From: CAIMZW01 sp037130455
GTDB lineage: Bacteria > Actinomycetota > Actinomycetes > Nanopelagicales > Nanopelagicaceae
DNA length: 64,000 bases
Direction: 5' to 3'
Assembly (NCBI GenBank): GCA_037130455.1
Contig: JBAXSZ010000003.1
Coordinates: forward strand, 15,750-79,749
How positions within the stretch are numbered: position 1 is the first letter of the stretch; each line of letters opens with the position of its first letter. Both the position numbers and the translations under genes were made by a program. Below the pieces are notes generated by a model that was not told the origin of the DNA, did not search any database, and saw only the letters and a list, made by a program, of their open reading frames with translations. Positions 53,185-63,213 of the stretch are shown here, in pieces.

Positions 53185-53190
53185 AGCCTA
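53185..53190 (-). promoter_or_regulatory. -10 element predicting a leaderless MFS-transporter mRNA
   Basis: On the minus strand TAGGCT is followed by six bases and GTG 53178. This spacing decides between the TTG 53184 and GTG 53178 starts. No Shine-Dalgarno sequence is seen. Confidence 0.4.
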
Positions 53191-53239
53191 TATCTTCGCT
53201 AATTGGTGATATCTCTAGTTTAAATAGATATTTCCGAGT

Positions 53240-53269
53240 TTGACCCTCATTCACGCGTAAAGGTACCCT
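53240..53269 (+). promoter_or_regulatory. Putative promoter for rpsA
   Basis: TTGACC (53240-53245), 18-base spacer, TACCCT (53264-53269) in the 136-bp gap between the divergent MFS gene and rpsA. It gives a leader of about 38 bases with GGAG near the TTG start. The -10 box matches that of livJ exactly. Confidence 0.5.
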
Positions 53270-53314
53270 TGCGCTTCGTCCTATCCCTACTACTTCTATC
53301 CCAACTGGAGCACC

Positions 53315-54694
53315 TTGAGTCCCTCACAAATTGCAGTAAATGACATTGGTTCAGCAGAAGATTTTCTCGCCGCAATCGAAGGCACCATCAAGAATTTTAA
53401 TGATGGAGATTTAGTTTCCGGAATTGTCGTACAAGTTGACCGCGAAGAGGTCCTTCTTGACATTGGCTACAAAACTGAAGGCGTTATCCCTTCCCGCGAA
53501 CTTTCCATCCGACATGACATTGATCCTTCGGAAATTGTAAAAGTTGGCGATCGAGTTGAGGCTCTAGTCCTACAAAAAGAAGATAAAGAAGGACGCCTGA
53601 TTCTTTCCAAGAAGCGCGCACAGTACGAGCGTGCCTGGGGCGAGATCGAAGGCAAGAAAGAACGCGACGAAGTCGTTACTGGAATTGTTATTGAAGTTGT
53701 TAAGGGTGGCCTCATCGTTGACATCGGACTTCGCGGATTTTTGCCAGCATCACTGGTTGAAATGCGTCGAGTACGCGATCTGACTCCATACATTGGCAAG
53801 CAGGTTGAGGCCCGAATCATCGAACTCGACAAGAACCGCAACAACGTTGTGCTCTCTCGTCGTGCTTATTTGGAACAAACTCAATCAGAATCCCGCACCA
53901 CTTTCCTTAACCAGCTACAAAAGGGTCAAGTACGCACTGGCGTAGTTTCCTCCATTGTTAACTTCGGTGCCTTTGTTGATCTTGGTGGCGTTGATGGTTT
54001 GGTTCACGTTTCTGAACTTTCTTGGAAGCACATCGATCACCCAAGTGAAGTTGTTGAAGTTGGCGACGAAGTAACCGTTGAAGTTCTTGAAGTTGATTTT
54101 GAGCGCGAGCGCGTTTCGCTCTCATTGAAGGCTACCCAAGAAGATCCTTGGCAAGCATTTGCGCGCACCCACACCATCAATCAAGTTGTTCCTGGTGAAG
54201 TCACTAAGTTGGTTCCATTCGGCGCCTTCGTACGCGTCTTTGAAGGAATTGAAGGACTTGTTCACATCTCTGAGCTTGCCGAACGCCATGTCGAGATTCC
54301 AGAGCAGGTTGTTCAAGTTGGCGATGAGTTGTTCGTCAAGATTATCGACATTGATCTAGAACGTCGTCGAATTTCTCTCTCCTTGAAGCAAGCTAATGAA
54401 GGCCATGAAGTCGAAATTGAAGCCTTCGATCCATCCCAATATGGCATGCCAGCTCGTTACGATGCTGAAGGCAACTTCATCTATCCAGAAGGTTTTGACT
54501 CCGATACCCAGGAGTGGAAGCCAGGATTTGAATCCGAGCGCGAAGCTTGGGAGCGTCAGTACGCTGAAGCCCAATCTCGTTTCTTGGCACATAAGAAGCA
54601 GAAGGAAGAAGCCAAGGCTGCTGATGCGGCTGCCGACCTCCTTCCAGCAGAAGCTGATGCTGATTCAGTAGTTGAGGTCGAGCTAGAGGCTTAA
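53315..54694 (+). CDS. rpsA: 30S ribosomal protein S1
   Basis: 459 residues with four S1 RNA-binding domains, at about residues 35-105, 120-190, 205-275 and 290-360 (VDREEVLLDIGYKTEGVIPS, GLIVDIGLRGFLPAS, FGAFVDLGGVDGLVHVSEL, FGAFVRVFEGIEGLVHISEL), plus an acidic C-terminal tail. Four domains is the actinobacterial form (six in E. coli). The start is TTG 53315 with GGAG six bases upstream; no ATG lies close to the first domain. It helps the ribosome bind mRNA. Confidence 0.95.
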   Translation: MSPSQIAVNDIGSAEDFLAAIEGTIKNFNDGDLVSGIVVQVDREEVLLDIGYKTEGVIPSRELSIRHDIDPSEIVKVGDRVEALVLQKEDKEGRLILSKKRAQYERAWGEIEGKKERDEVVTGIVIEVVKGGLIVDIGLRGFLPASLVEMRRVRDLTPYIGKQVEARIIELDKNRNNVVLSRRAYLEQTQSESRTTFLNQLQKGQVRTGVVSSIVNFGAFVDLGGVDGLVHVSELSWKHIDHPSEVVEVGDEVTVEVLEVDFERERVSLSLKATQEDPWQAFARTHTINQVVPGEVTKLVPFGAFVRVFEGIEGLVHISELAERHVEIPEQVVQVGDELFVKIIDIDLERRRISLSLKQANEGHEVEIEAFDPSQYGMPARYDAEGNFIYPEGFDSDTQEWKPGFESEREAWERQYAEAQSRFLAHKKQKEEAKAADAAADLLPAEADADSVVEVELEA

Positions 54695-54728
54695 TTTCAG
54701 CGGTTCGAAGTCGAACCTACATAGAGTT

Positions 54729-54758
54729 AAGGGCACTGGCTACGGTCGGGGCCCTTTT
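54729..54758 (+). terminator. Intrinsic terminator after rpsA
   Basis: AAGGGC (54729-54734) pairs with GCCCTT (54751-54756), with a further CTGGC/GTCGG stem around TACG inside, followed by TTTT. It lies 35 bp after the rpsA stop and separates it from coaE. Confidence 0.7.
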
Positions 54759-54814
54759 CCATGTCGCACTATTTGAGGTTTCATCCTGTCCGTACCAATG
54801 ACTAAGGTGGTGGG

Positions 54815-55417
54815 GTGCTCGTCATAGCTCTTACCGGTGGAATTGGATCCGGAAAATCTCTCGCAGGGGAGTACTTCGGCGCGCTCGGAGCAATCGTTAT
54901 TGATTCTGATCAGTTAGCTCGCGATGTAATTGAAAGAGGTAGTCCAGGATTTGATGAGATCGTACTTCGATTTGGAGATCAGATTCTTAGCAACGGTGAA
55001 ATCGATCGAAAAAAATTGGCGGAAATTGTCTTTGCAGATCCCAAGGCCCGGCTTGATTTAGAGGCGATAACGCATCCACGAATTCGTGAAGCCTTCGAAG
55101 AAGTTGTGAAGAGTGCGCCCCACGAATCCATCATCATTAATCAGATTCCCTTGTTAGTAGAAACTCAAGGTAAGTATCGTTTCGATCGCGTGATCGTCAT
55201 CACCGCACCAGAAAGTCTACGTCGCGAAAGACTTTTGAAACGTGGACTTGGTAGCGCGGATATTACACGGCGAATTTCAGCCCAAGTATCTGATGAACTT
55301 CGGATGGCGCTGGCCGATTTCGTAATTACTAATGATGGAGATAACGATCATTTACTCCGCCAAGTCGAGCAGTTGTGGTTTGACGAGATGATTCCACAAA
55401 ACACCGGACAAGCATGA
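54815..55417 (+). CDS. coaE: Dephospho-CoA kinase CoaE
   Basis: Last step of coenzyme A synthesis. 200 residues; P-loop GGIGSGKSLAGEYF at the N-terminus, DSDQLARDVIERG, LADFVITNDGD. The GTG start has AAGGTGG just upstream, but the same bases form TAAGGT six bases before GTG, so initiation could be leader-borne or leaderless. Its stop overlaps uvrB by ATGA. Confidence 0.95.
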   Translation: MLVIALTGGIGSGKSLAGEYFGALGAIVIDSDQLARDVIERGSPGFDEIVLRFGDQILSNGEIDRKKLAEIVFADPKARLDLEAITHPRIREAFEEVVKSAPHESIIINQIPLLVETQGKYRFDRVIVITAPESLRRERLLKRGLGSADITRRISAQVSDELRMALADFVITNDGDNDHLLRQVEQLWFDEMIPQNTGQA

Positions 55418-57498
55418 GACCGGTTACCGAGCTACAACGAAAGGTAAACCCCTTTCAAGTCATTAGTGATTACATCCCTTCGGGTGATCAACCCACGGCT
55501 ATTGCCGATATGGTCAAACGCATTGAACGCGGGGATCAAGATGTTGTTCTTTTGGGCGCAACCGGAACCGGAAAGTCAGCAACTACTGCCTGGCTCATTG
55601 AGAAGTTACAGCGACCGACTCTGGTAATCGCACCCAATAAAACACTGGCTGCCCAGTTAGCTAATGAATTTAAAGAACTCATGCCCAACAATGCTGTGGA
55701 ATATTTTGTTTCTTACTACGACTACTACCAGCCAGAAGCATATGTTCCCCAAACCGATACATTTATCGAAAAGGATAGCTCGGTCAACAGTGAGGTGGAG
55801 CGGCTACGTCACTCGGCTACCAACTCCCTCTTAACGCGACGAGATGTCATCGTAGTTGCGACGGTTTCCTGTATTTATGGACTGGGTACACCACAAGAGT
55901 ATGTAGATCGAATGATCCGCCTTCGAGTCGGCGACTCCATCGAAAGAAATCAGCTGCTTCGAAAGTTTGTCGAAATTCAATATAAGCGCAACGACATCGC
56001 TTTTGAACGAGGAACCTTTCGCGTCCGCGGTGACACGATTGAAATTATTCCCATGTATGAAGAGTTGGCGCTTCGAATCGAAATGTTCGGAGATGAGATT
56101 GAACGGATAATGACCTTGCATCCACTCACCGGAGAAATAGTCCGTGATGAAACCGAAATGTATGTCTTTCCTGCAAGCCATTATTCAGCTGGACCTGAAA
56201 CAATGACTCGAGCGATCGATGCCATAGAAATTGAAATGGAAGCCAAAGTCGCCGACTTTGAACGCCAAAATAAGTTATTGGAAGCGCAGCGAATCCGAAT
56301 GCGAACCACCTTTGATATTGAAATGATGCGCCAACTGGGATTTTGTTCGGGTATTGAAAATTACTCTCGCCATATCGATGGCCGAGACGCTGGCTCAGCT
56401 CCTAATTGCCTCATGGATTACTTCCCTGAGGATTTTCTCGTTGTCATAGATGAATCCCACGTAACCGTTCCCCAGATAGGGGCCATGCACGCTGGCGACG
56501 CCTCGCGAAAACAGACCTTAGTAGAGCATGGCTTTCGTCTGCCTTCAGCTTTGGATAACCGACCACTTCGATTTGATGAGTTCTTAACGCGAAAGGGCCA
56601 GACTGTCTACCTCTCCGCTACTCCCGGAAAGTATGAAATGGAGAAAGTCAAAGGTGATGTTGTTGAGCAAGTCATCCGACCAACGGGACTCATCGATCCA
56701 CAAATTATCCTTAAACCGGTAAAAGGCCAAATTGATGATCTAGTTCATGAAATTAGGATCCGAGCACTTCGGAACGAAAGAATTTTGGTGACAACTCTTA
56801 CGAAGAAGATGTCCGAGGATTTGACCGACTATCTGCTCGGGTTGGATATCCGAGTCCGATATCTTCATTCGGAGGTGGATACGCTCCGACGGGTGGAACT
56901 TCTCCGTGAATTACGTTCGGGGGAGTATGACGTTTTGATTGGAATCAACTTACTTCGCGAAGGCTTAGACCTTCCCGAAGTATCTTTAGTAGCAATTCTC
57001 GATGCCGATAAAGAAGGATTCCTTCGTTCTGCGACCTCACTTATTCAAACCATCGGTCGAGCGGCTCGAAATGTTTCTGGCGAAGTGCATATGTACGCCG
57101 ACAACATCACCAAATCCATGGCACAGGCCATAGATGAAACCAACCGAAGAAGAGCCAAACAAATTGCTTACAACCTTGCCAACGGTATTGATCCGACGCC
57201 ACTTCGAAAGAAAATTGCGGATATAACCGATTTGATAACGAAAGAAGTGGCGGATACCCAGACTTTGACCGACAGTTTGGCTCGTGGCGCTAGGTCATCA
57301 AAATCGGTAGCAATCGGCGTGCATGCAAAGAACCTGGTTACTCTGCCGCGACAAGAGCTCATGGCTCTCATAGAATCGTTGACTGATCAGATGAAATTGG
57401 CTGCCGGGGATTTGCAATTCGAGTTAGCGGCCAGGTTACGCGATGAAATTCGAGAATTAAAAAAGGAACTTCGAGGGATGGAAGAGGCTGGTACGTGA
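55414..57498 (+). CDS. uvrB: Excinuclease ABC subunit B
   Basis: 694 residues. DNA-damage verification helicase of nucleotide excision repair. Walker A GATGTGKSATT near residue 50, the damage-probing beta-hairpin with YYDYYQPEAYVPQTDTF, DESHVTVPQI, helicase motif VI TIGRAARN, and a C-terminal UVR motif (LTDQMKLAAGDLQFELAARLRDEI in outline) that contacts UvrC. Overlaps coaE and uvrA by 4 bp each. Confidence 0.97.
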   Translation: MRPVTELQRKVNPFQVISDYIPSGDQPTAIADMVKRIERGDQDVVLLGATGTGKSATTAWLIEKLQRPTLVIAPNKTLAAQLANEFKELMPNNAVEYFVSYYDYYQPEAYVPQTDTFIEKDSSVNSEVERLRHSATNSLLTRRDVIVVATVSCIYGLGTPQEYVDRMIRLRVGDSIERNQLLRKFVEIQYKRNDIAFERGTFRVRGDTIEIIPMYEELALRIEMFGDEIERIMTLHPLTGEIVRDETEMYVFPASHYSAGPETMTRAIDAIEIEMEAKVADFERQNKLLEAQRIRMRTTFDIEMMRQLGFCSGIENYSRHIDGRDAGSAPNCLMDYFPEDFLVVIDESHVTVPQIGAMHAGDASRKQTLVEHGFRLPSALDNRPLRFDEFLTRKGQTVYLSATPGKYEMEKVKGDVVEQVIRPTGLIDPQIILKPVKGQIDDLVHEIRIRALRNERILVTTLTKKMSEDLTDYLLGLDIRVRYLHSEVDTLRRVELLRELRSGEYDVLIGINLLREGLDLPEVSLVAILDADKEGFLRSATSLIQTIGRAARNVSGEVHMYADNITKSMAQAIDETNRRRAKQIAYNLANGIDPTPLRKKIADITDLITKEVADTQTLTDSLARGARSSKSVAIGVHAKNLVTLPRQELMALIESLTDQMKLAAGDLQFELAARLRDEIRELKKELRGMEEAGT

Positions 57499-60347
57499 AC
57501 TCAGATCGACTAATTATTCGAGGTGCCCGAGAACATAACTTAAAAAATGTCTCCCTGGATTTACCTCGAAATTCGCTGATTGTTTTCACGGGTCTTTCGG
57601 GTTCCGGAAAATCTTCCCTTGCTTTCGACACGATTTTTGCTGAAGGGCAACGTCGATATGTGGAGTCACTTTCCGCTTACGCCCGACAATTCTTGGGGCA
57701 GATGGATAAGCCCGATGTGGATTTCATTGAGGGTCTCTCTCCGGCTGTTTCTATCGATCAAAAGTCGACCAATCGGAACCCCCGATCCACAGTAGGAACT
57801 ATTACTGAGGTTTACGATTACCTTCGCCTTCTCTTTGCTCGGGCTGGTCGGCCGCACTGCCCCAATTGTGGAAAATCTATTTCAAAGCAGACGCCGCAAA
57901 ATATTGTTGACCAAATCTTAGAAATGCCCGCTTCAACACGATTTCAAATATTGGCCCCCGTGGTTCGTGCTCGAAAAGGTGAATTTCTTGATCTCTTTAA
58001 AGAATTCACCGTACAAGGTTTTTCCCGTGCTCGGGTTGATGGCATCGTTTATCAACTTGCCGAAGTTCCAAAATTAAAGAAGCAAGAGAAACACACCATT
58101 GAGGTCGTGGTCGATCGACTGACGGCAAAAGCAGATTCTAAAACTCGTTTAACCGATTCCATCGAGACGGCATTGAAGTTAGCCAGCGGATTGGTCGTTC
58201 TCGACTTTGTAGATATCAAGGCGGGCGAAGAAGACAAAGAGCGCACCTATAGCGAGCATATGGCCTGTCATGATTGTGGTCTTTCTTTTGAAGAATTGGA
58301 ACCACGTTCTTTCTCGTTCAACTCTCCTTTTGGAGCTTGCCCAGAGTGCAGCGGCATTGGAACGCAATTGGAAGTTGATGAAGAACTGATAATTCCAGAT
58401 GACTCCATCTCAATTAATGATGGTGCGATCGCACCTTGGTCTAGTAGCCATACCTCGGAATATTTCAATCGCCTCCTTGAAGGACTAAGCGCAGAAATAA
58501 ATTTCTCTCTGGATAATCCTTGGAAGAAAATTTCAGTAAAGGCAAAGACCGCCATTCTGCATGGCTCTGATTACGAAGTTCATGTCAAATATAAGAATCG
58601 CTATGGCCGAGTTCGAAATTACACCTCTGGCTTCGAAGGTGTAATTCCATTCATTCATCGCAAGCACTCTGAAACCGAGAGCGAATACAGCCGTGAAAAG
58701 TACGAGTCCTACATGAGGCAAATCCCTTGTCCGACTTGTCACGGAACTCGATTGAAGCCAGAAGTTCTTGCTGTGACCTTAGGCGGGAAAAGTATTGCGG
58801 CGATCTGCGAACTTTCGCTCTCTGAGTGTGCTCAATTTCTTAAGAAGATTTCCCTCACCGCTCGAGAAAAGAAGATTGCCGAACGCGTCCTCAAAGAGGT
58901 GCACGCCCGCATGGGATTTCTTCTCGACGTTGGTTTGGATTATCTATCCTTGGACCGTCCGGCTGCCACACTATCGGGCGGTGAAGCTCAACGAATTCGG
59001 TTAGCTACGCAGATCGGTTCGGGGCTCGTTGGAGTTCTCTATGTATTAGATGAACCAAGTATCGGACTTCATCAGCGCGATAATCGAAAATTAATTGAAA
59101 CGCTGACCCGATTGCGAGATCTGGGAAATACTTTGATCGTCGTCGAACACGATGAAGACACTATTCGTACCGCGGATTGGATCGTAGATATTGGACCAGG
59201 TGCCGGAGAGCATGGCGGACATGTGGTTTCTTCAGGGGACTATCAAGCGTTGATAGATGCGCCGGATTCTATAACCGGTGCCTATTTATCGGGGCGGATG
59301 AAGATTGATATTCCCGAAGTCCGTCGGCCATTGGAGAAGGGACGTGCCATTACCGTGAAGGCCGCCCGAGAGAACAATCTTCAGAATATCGATGTCACTT
59401 TTCCATTGGGCGCATTTGTCGCAGTCACTGGCGTGAGTGGTTCGGGCAAATCGACCTTGGTCAATGACATTCTCTATGCCACTTTGGCCAATAAATTAAA
59501 TGGGGCTCGCATTGTTCCGGGTCGCCATCGAACTGTGACCGGTTTGGAGCAACTCGACAAAGTTGTCCACGTGGATCAATCTCCGATTGGCCGGACTCCG
59601 CGTTCCAACCCCGCGACCTATACCGGCTTGTTCGATAAAGTTCGCGCACTTTTTTCGGAAACCACTGAGGCAAAGATCCGGGGTTACCAACAAGGCAGAT
59701 TCTCTTTCAATGTTAAAGGTGGCCGGTGTGAAAATTGTGCCGGCGATGGAACTATCACTATCGAGATGAACTTCCTTCCCGATGTTTATGTTCCATGCGA
59801 AGTCTGTCATGGCGCGCGCTACAACCGGGAAACTTTAGAGGTTCACTACAAAGGCAAGACGATTGCTGATGTATTAAATATGCCGATAGAGGAAGCGTTT
59901 GGATTCTTCGAATCAGTTCCAGCTATCGCCCGCTATTTGAAGACACTCAACGAAGTTGGACTTGGATATGTTCGACTCGGTCAATCAGCCCCAACTCTGT
60001 CCGGTGGCGAAGCGCAACGCGTTAAGTTAGCAACAGAACTGCAACGCCGATCTACCGGCAGGACAATTTATGTGTTGGATGAGCCCACAACCGGCCTTCA
60101 CTTCGAAGATGTCCGAAAACTTCTCATAGTTCTCAACCGTTTGGTCGATACCGGGAATACCGTGATAGTCATCGAACATAACTTAGATGTGATTAAGTCT
60201 GCAGATTGGGTCATTGATCTTGGTCCCGAAGGTGGATCCAAAGGTGGATTGCTCGTCGCCGAAGGAACTCCAGAAGAGGTTGCCAAGAACCCGGCCAGTT
60301 ATACCGGGGCATTTCTTGCGGAAGTGTTGACAGGCCAGCGGGTCTAG
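57495..60347 (+). CDS. uvrA: Excinuclease ABC subunit A
   Basis: 950 residues. Dimeric damage sensor with two ABC ATPase halves: Walker A GLSGSGKSSLAFDT (about residue 32) and GVSGSGKSTLVND (about 645), each with a SGGEAQR signature. Zinc-binding Cys pairs are in CHDCG/CPECSG, CPTCHG and CENCAGDG/CEVCHG. Starts with GTG overlapping the uvrB stop (GTGA). Clustering of uvrB, uvrA and uvrC makes a complete excision-repair cassette. Confidence 0.97.
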   Translation: MNSDRLIIRGAREHNLKNVSLDLPRNSLIVFTGLSGSGKSSLAFDTIFAEGQRRYVESLSAYARQFLGQMDKPDVDFIEGLSPAVSIDQKSTNRNPRSTVGTITEVYDYLRLLFARAGRPHCPNCGKSISKQTPQNIVDQILEMPASTRFQILAPVVRARKGEFLDLFKEFTVQGFSRARVDGIVYQLAEVPKLKKQEKHTIEVVVDRLTAKADSKTRLTDSIETALKLASGLVVLDFVDIKAGEEDKERTYSEHMACHDCGLSFEELEPRSFSFNSPFGACPECSGIGTQLEVDEELIIPDDSISINDGAIAPWSSSHTSEYFNRLLEGLSAEINFSLDNPWKKISVKAKTAILHGSDYEVHVKYKNRYGRVRNYTSGFEGVIPFIHRKHSETESEYSREKYESYMRQIPCPTCHGTRLKPEVLAVTLGGKSIAAICELSLSECAQFLKKISLTAREKKIAERVLKEVHARMGFLLDVGLDYLSLDRPAATLSGGEAQRIRLATQIGSGLVGVLYVLDEPSIGLHQRDNRKLIETLTRLRDLGNTLIVVEHDEDTIRTADWIVDIGPGAGEHGGHVVSSGDYQALIDAPDSITGAYLSGRMKIDIPEVRRPLEKGRAITVKAARENNLQNIDVTFPLGAFVAVTGVSGSGKSTLVNDILYATLANKLNGARIVPGRHRTVTGLEQLDKVVHVDQSPIGRTPRSNPATYTGLFDKVRALFSETTEAKIRGYQQGRFSFNVKGGRCENCAGDGTITIEMNFLPDVYVPCEVCHGARYNRETLEVHYKGKTIADVLNMPIEEAFGFFESVPAIARYLKTLNEVGLGYVRLGQSAPTLSGGEAQRVKLATELQRRSTGRTIYVLDEPTTGLHFEDVRKLLIVLNRLVDTGNTVIVIEHNLDVIKSADWVIDLGPEGGSKGGLLVAEGTPEEVAKNPASYTGAFLAEVLTGQRV

Positions 60348-60360
60348 CAATGAGTTACTC

Positions 60361-62268
60361 GTGACGGAGCCAGCGAGCTACAGACCCACGCTCATCCCTT
60401 CAGAGCCAGGCGTCTATCGCTTCTTTGATGAAAAGGGCACCGTCATCTATGTCGGCAAGGCAAAGAGCCTTCACTCTCGGTTAAATTCCTATTTTCAAAG
60501 CAATCTTCCCGAGAAAACTTACCGGATGGTTCACACGGCAGTGCGCGTGGATTGGACAATCGTCAACTCGGAAGTAGAAGCGCTGCAATTGGAATTCACT
60601 TGGATTAAGAGTGAAAATCCAAGATTCAATATTCAGTTCCGAGATGATAAGTCCTATCCCTACTTGGCTCTGAGTATTAAAGAAGAATTTCCCAGACTTT
60701 TCATCTCCCGAGCCAAGAAGCGGTCTGGAACCAAATATTTTGGACCCTTTGCCCATGCCTGGGCACTTCGTACAACTTTTGATGTATTGCTCAAGATTTT
60801 TCCAGTACGAAGTTGTAGCGATGCAAATTTTCAGCGAGCGGTGCGCACCAAGCGCCAATGCTTGCTCGGAGATATTGGTAAGTGCGCTGCTCCATGTGTG
60901 GGTTGGGTAAGTCCTAGCGAACACCTGAAGTTAGCTACGGGTTTGGCGCATTTTCTGGATTCCAAACCAGAGGATATCGCCGCTCAAATCGAAGCCGAGA
61001 TGGTCGATGCCGCAGCAAACGAAGAATTCGAAAAGGCGGCTAAGTTGCGCGATCAACTAGAGGCGCTTCGAAAAGCAGTGGAATCTTCCGACGCCACACT
61101 CTCTGAAAATCTCAACGCCGATGTCTTTGCCGTTCACGAAGAAATAACTCATGCAGCAGTTTCGCTCTTCTCGGTCAAGCACGGCCGAATCGTTGGCTCG
61201 CGCTCTTGGATTGTGGATCGTTCCGAAGTCCTGGAAAACGAAAGCGTTATTGAAGCAGTCCTGCCACGTGTTTATGCCGAATCCGAACCCCCATCAGAGA
61301 TCCTGGTCGATCACCTGCCGGATTTTAATCAGCCACTCCAAGATTGGTTGGAAGCCAGAGCCGGACACAAAGTAACTATCGTGGAGCCGCAACGCGGCGA
61401 TAAATTCGAACTTATCAAAACGGTAGAACGAAACGCACATCAATCCCTTATTCAATATCTGAGCAAACGATCAAACGATGCCAGCGTCAGCGGCAAAGCC
61501 TTGGAGCAGATCGCGGAATATCTAGATCTGTCGGAAGCGCCACTTCGGATCGAATGTTTCGATATATCCAATACCCAGGGAACCAACATGGTCGCATCCA
61601 TGGTTGTCTTTGAAGATGGCCAAGCAAAGAAGAGTGAATATCGTAGATTTGCCATTACAGATACTGAAGTGATCGATGACACCAGGGCCATGTATCACGT
61701 ACTCACTAGACGACTCAAACGATACCTCGCCGAAAAAGATTTGAATTTAGACGACATTGCCATCGCTGGTGGTTCGCGACCACGTTTTGCTTATCCGCCA
61801 CAACTCATAGTTGTTGATGGTGGCGCACCGCAAGTAGCCGCGGCTCGTGCGGCACTGGCTGATTTGGGGATCACCACAATTGCGCTCTGTGGTTTGGCCA
61901 AACGCCTGGAAGAGGTCTGGTTACCAGGAAACCCGGATCCGATCATTTTTCCACGGCATAGTGAAGGCCTCTACCTGCTTCAGCGCGTACGAGATGAAGC
62001 GCACCGGTTTGCGATTACCTTCCATCGGAGCAAACGTTCCAAGGTAATGTTGGAATCACTACTTGATGAGATTCCACAATTAGGAGAAGTGCGCCGCACC
62101 GCGCTCCTCCAAGCCTTCGGTTCGGTCTCAGCGCTTCGAAAGGCCGACATGGAAGCGATATCGGCCATCCCCGGAATTGGTGAACAGACCGCTCGGTTGA
62201 TTTTGGCACATCTTCCAGAAGGCGCTCCCAGTGTCAATCTTATGAGTGGCGAAATTCTGGATTCTTGA
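60361..62268 (+). CDS. uvrC: Excinuclease ABC subunit C
   Basis: 635 residues. Dual nuclease of excision repair: N-terminal GIY-YIG domain (GVYRFFDEKG, VIYVGKAKSLHSR), Cys-rich linker (CLLGDIGKCAAPCVGW), UVR domain (FEKAAKLRDQLEAL), RNase H-like nuclease (ECFDISNTQGTNMVASM, LIVVDGGAPQV) and a C-terminal tandem HhH (AISAIPGIGEQTARLIL). GTG start 13 bp after uvrA. Confidence 0.96.
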   Translation: MTEPASYRPTLIPSEPGVYRFFDEKGTVIYVGKAKSLHSRLNSYFQSNLPEKTYRMVHTAVRVDWTIVNSEVEALQLEFTWIKSENPRFNIQFRDDKSYPYLALSIKEEFPRLFISRAKKRSGTKYFGPFAHAWALRTTFDVLLKIFPVRSCSDANFQRAVRTKRQCLLGDIGKCAAPCVGWVSPSEHLKLATGLAHFLDSKPEDIAAQIEAEMVDAAANEEFEKAAKLRDQLEALRKAVESSDATLSENLNADVFAVHEEITHAAVSLFSVKHGRIVGSRSWIVDRSEVLENESVIEAVLPRVYAESEPPSEILVDHLPDFNQPLQDWLEARAGHKVTIVEPQRGDKFELIKTVERNAHQSLIQYLSKRSNDASVSGKALEQIAEYLDLSEAPLRIECFDISNTQGTNMVASMVVFEDGQAKKSEYRRFAITDTEVIDDTRAMYHVLTRRLKRYLAEKDLNLDDIAIAGGSRPRFAYPPQLIVVDGGAPQVAAARAALADLGITTIALCGLAKRLEEVWLPGNPDPIIFPRHSEGLYLLQRVRDEAHRFAITFHRSKRSKVMLESLLDEIPQLGEVRRTALLQAFGSVSALRKADMEAISAIPGIGEQTARLILAHLPEGAPSVNLMSGEILDS

Positions 62269-62340
62269 TCGCCATAACTTATCCAAAGAAACGAAGTAAC
62301 ATAAGGAGTACGGAGCAGAGAGCATAAAGTGGAGGCGTTC

Positions 62341-63213
62341 ATGTCCAGCGAAGTTGTCGTCATTACTGGCATGAGCGGTGCAGGTCGTTCCACGGTTGCC
62401 CACTCCATGGAGGATTTGGGTTGGTATGTCGTCGATAACTTGCCCCCAGCGCTCTTGACCAATCTATGCGAACTCGCGGCGACTTCTGTTTCTGCAATAG
62501 CAGTAGTGATCGATGTCCGAGGGCGACAATTCTTCGACGATTTAAGTCGAGCCTTAGCCGAACTCACTGATAAGAATATTTCGCATCGAACTCTCTTTGT
62601 GGACGCTTCCGATGAAGTCTTAGTACGTCGTTTTGAGGCCACCAGGAGACCGCATCCGCTGCAAGGAAATTTGCGAATCGTGGATGGGATAGAGAAAGAG
62701 CGAGAACTTCTTCAAGGTGTTCGTTCCGTGGCAGATATCGTCATTGATTCTTCCTCGCTCAATATTCATCAATTGGAACAGAAGATTGCCGATATTTTTC
62801 AAGGAGACGACCCTGCCGATTTGCGCGTCAATGTACTCTCCTTCGGCTACAAGTACGGAATTCCTGTTGATGCGGATCTAGTTATGGACTGCCGCTTTAT
62901 ATCCAACCCGCACTGGGTGCCAGAACTTCGACCACTCACTGGCTTGGATCAGCCGGTAATTAATAAGGTATTGGGATCAGAAAATGTCCAAGAATTTTTA
63001 ACTCGCTATCAAGCAGTTTTTGAAACTATGGCCGAAGGTTTTATCCATGAAGGACGCAAATATCTAACCCTTGCTGTGGGTTGTACGGGCGGGAAACATC
63101 GCAGCGTTGCAATCGCCGAAGAATTAAGTTCTCGGTTAAATAAATCCGAACATCAATTTGGGCGCAGGGTTGCCGCAAAAGCTATTCACCGTGACTTGGG
63201 TCGGGAACTTTGA
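62341..63213 (+). CDS. rapZ: RNase adapter protein RapZ
   Basis: 290 residues from ATG 62341, chosen because GGAGG lies seven bases upstream; an in-frame GTG at 62329 overlaps that site. P-loop GMSGAGRST with Arg for Lys, common in Actinobacteria; DNLPPALL; C-terminal domain with FGYKYGIP and GCTGGKHRSVA. In E. coli RapZ binds GlmZ/GlmY RNAs and controls glucosamine-6-phosphate synthase; no such RNA is known to me here. It stands before yvcK, the actinobacterial uvrC-rapZ-yvcK-whiA order. Confidence 0.94.
   Translation: MSSEVVVITGMSGAGRSTVAHSMEDLGWYVVDNLPPALLTNLCELAATSVSAIAVVIDVRGRQFFDDLSRALAELTDKNISHRTLFVDASDEVLVRRFEATRRPHPLQGNLRIVDGIEKERELLQGVRSVADIVIDSSSLNIHQLEQKIADIFQGDDPADLRVNVLSFGYKYGIPVDADLVMDCRFISNPHWVPELRPLTGLDQPVINKVLGSENVQEFLTRYQAVFETMAEGFIHEGRKYLTLAVGCTGGKHRSVAIAEELSSRLNKSEHQFGRRVAAKAIHRDLGREL

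Noticed and set aside
54803..54817. coaE as a definite leaderless gene (TAAGGT-N6-GTG)
   Set aside because: The same bases form a good Shine-Dalgarno sequence (AAGGTGG), so the two modes cannot be told apart.
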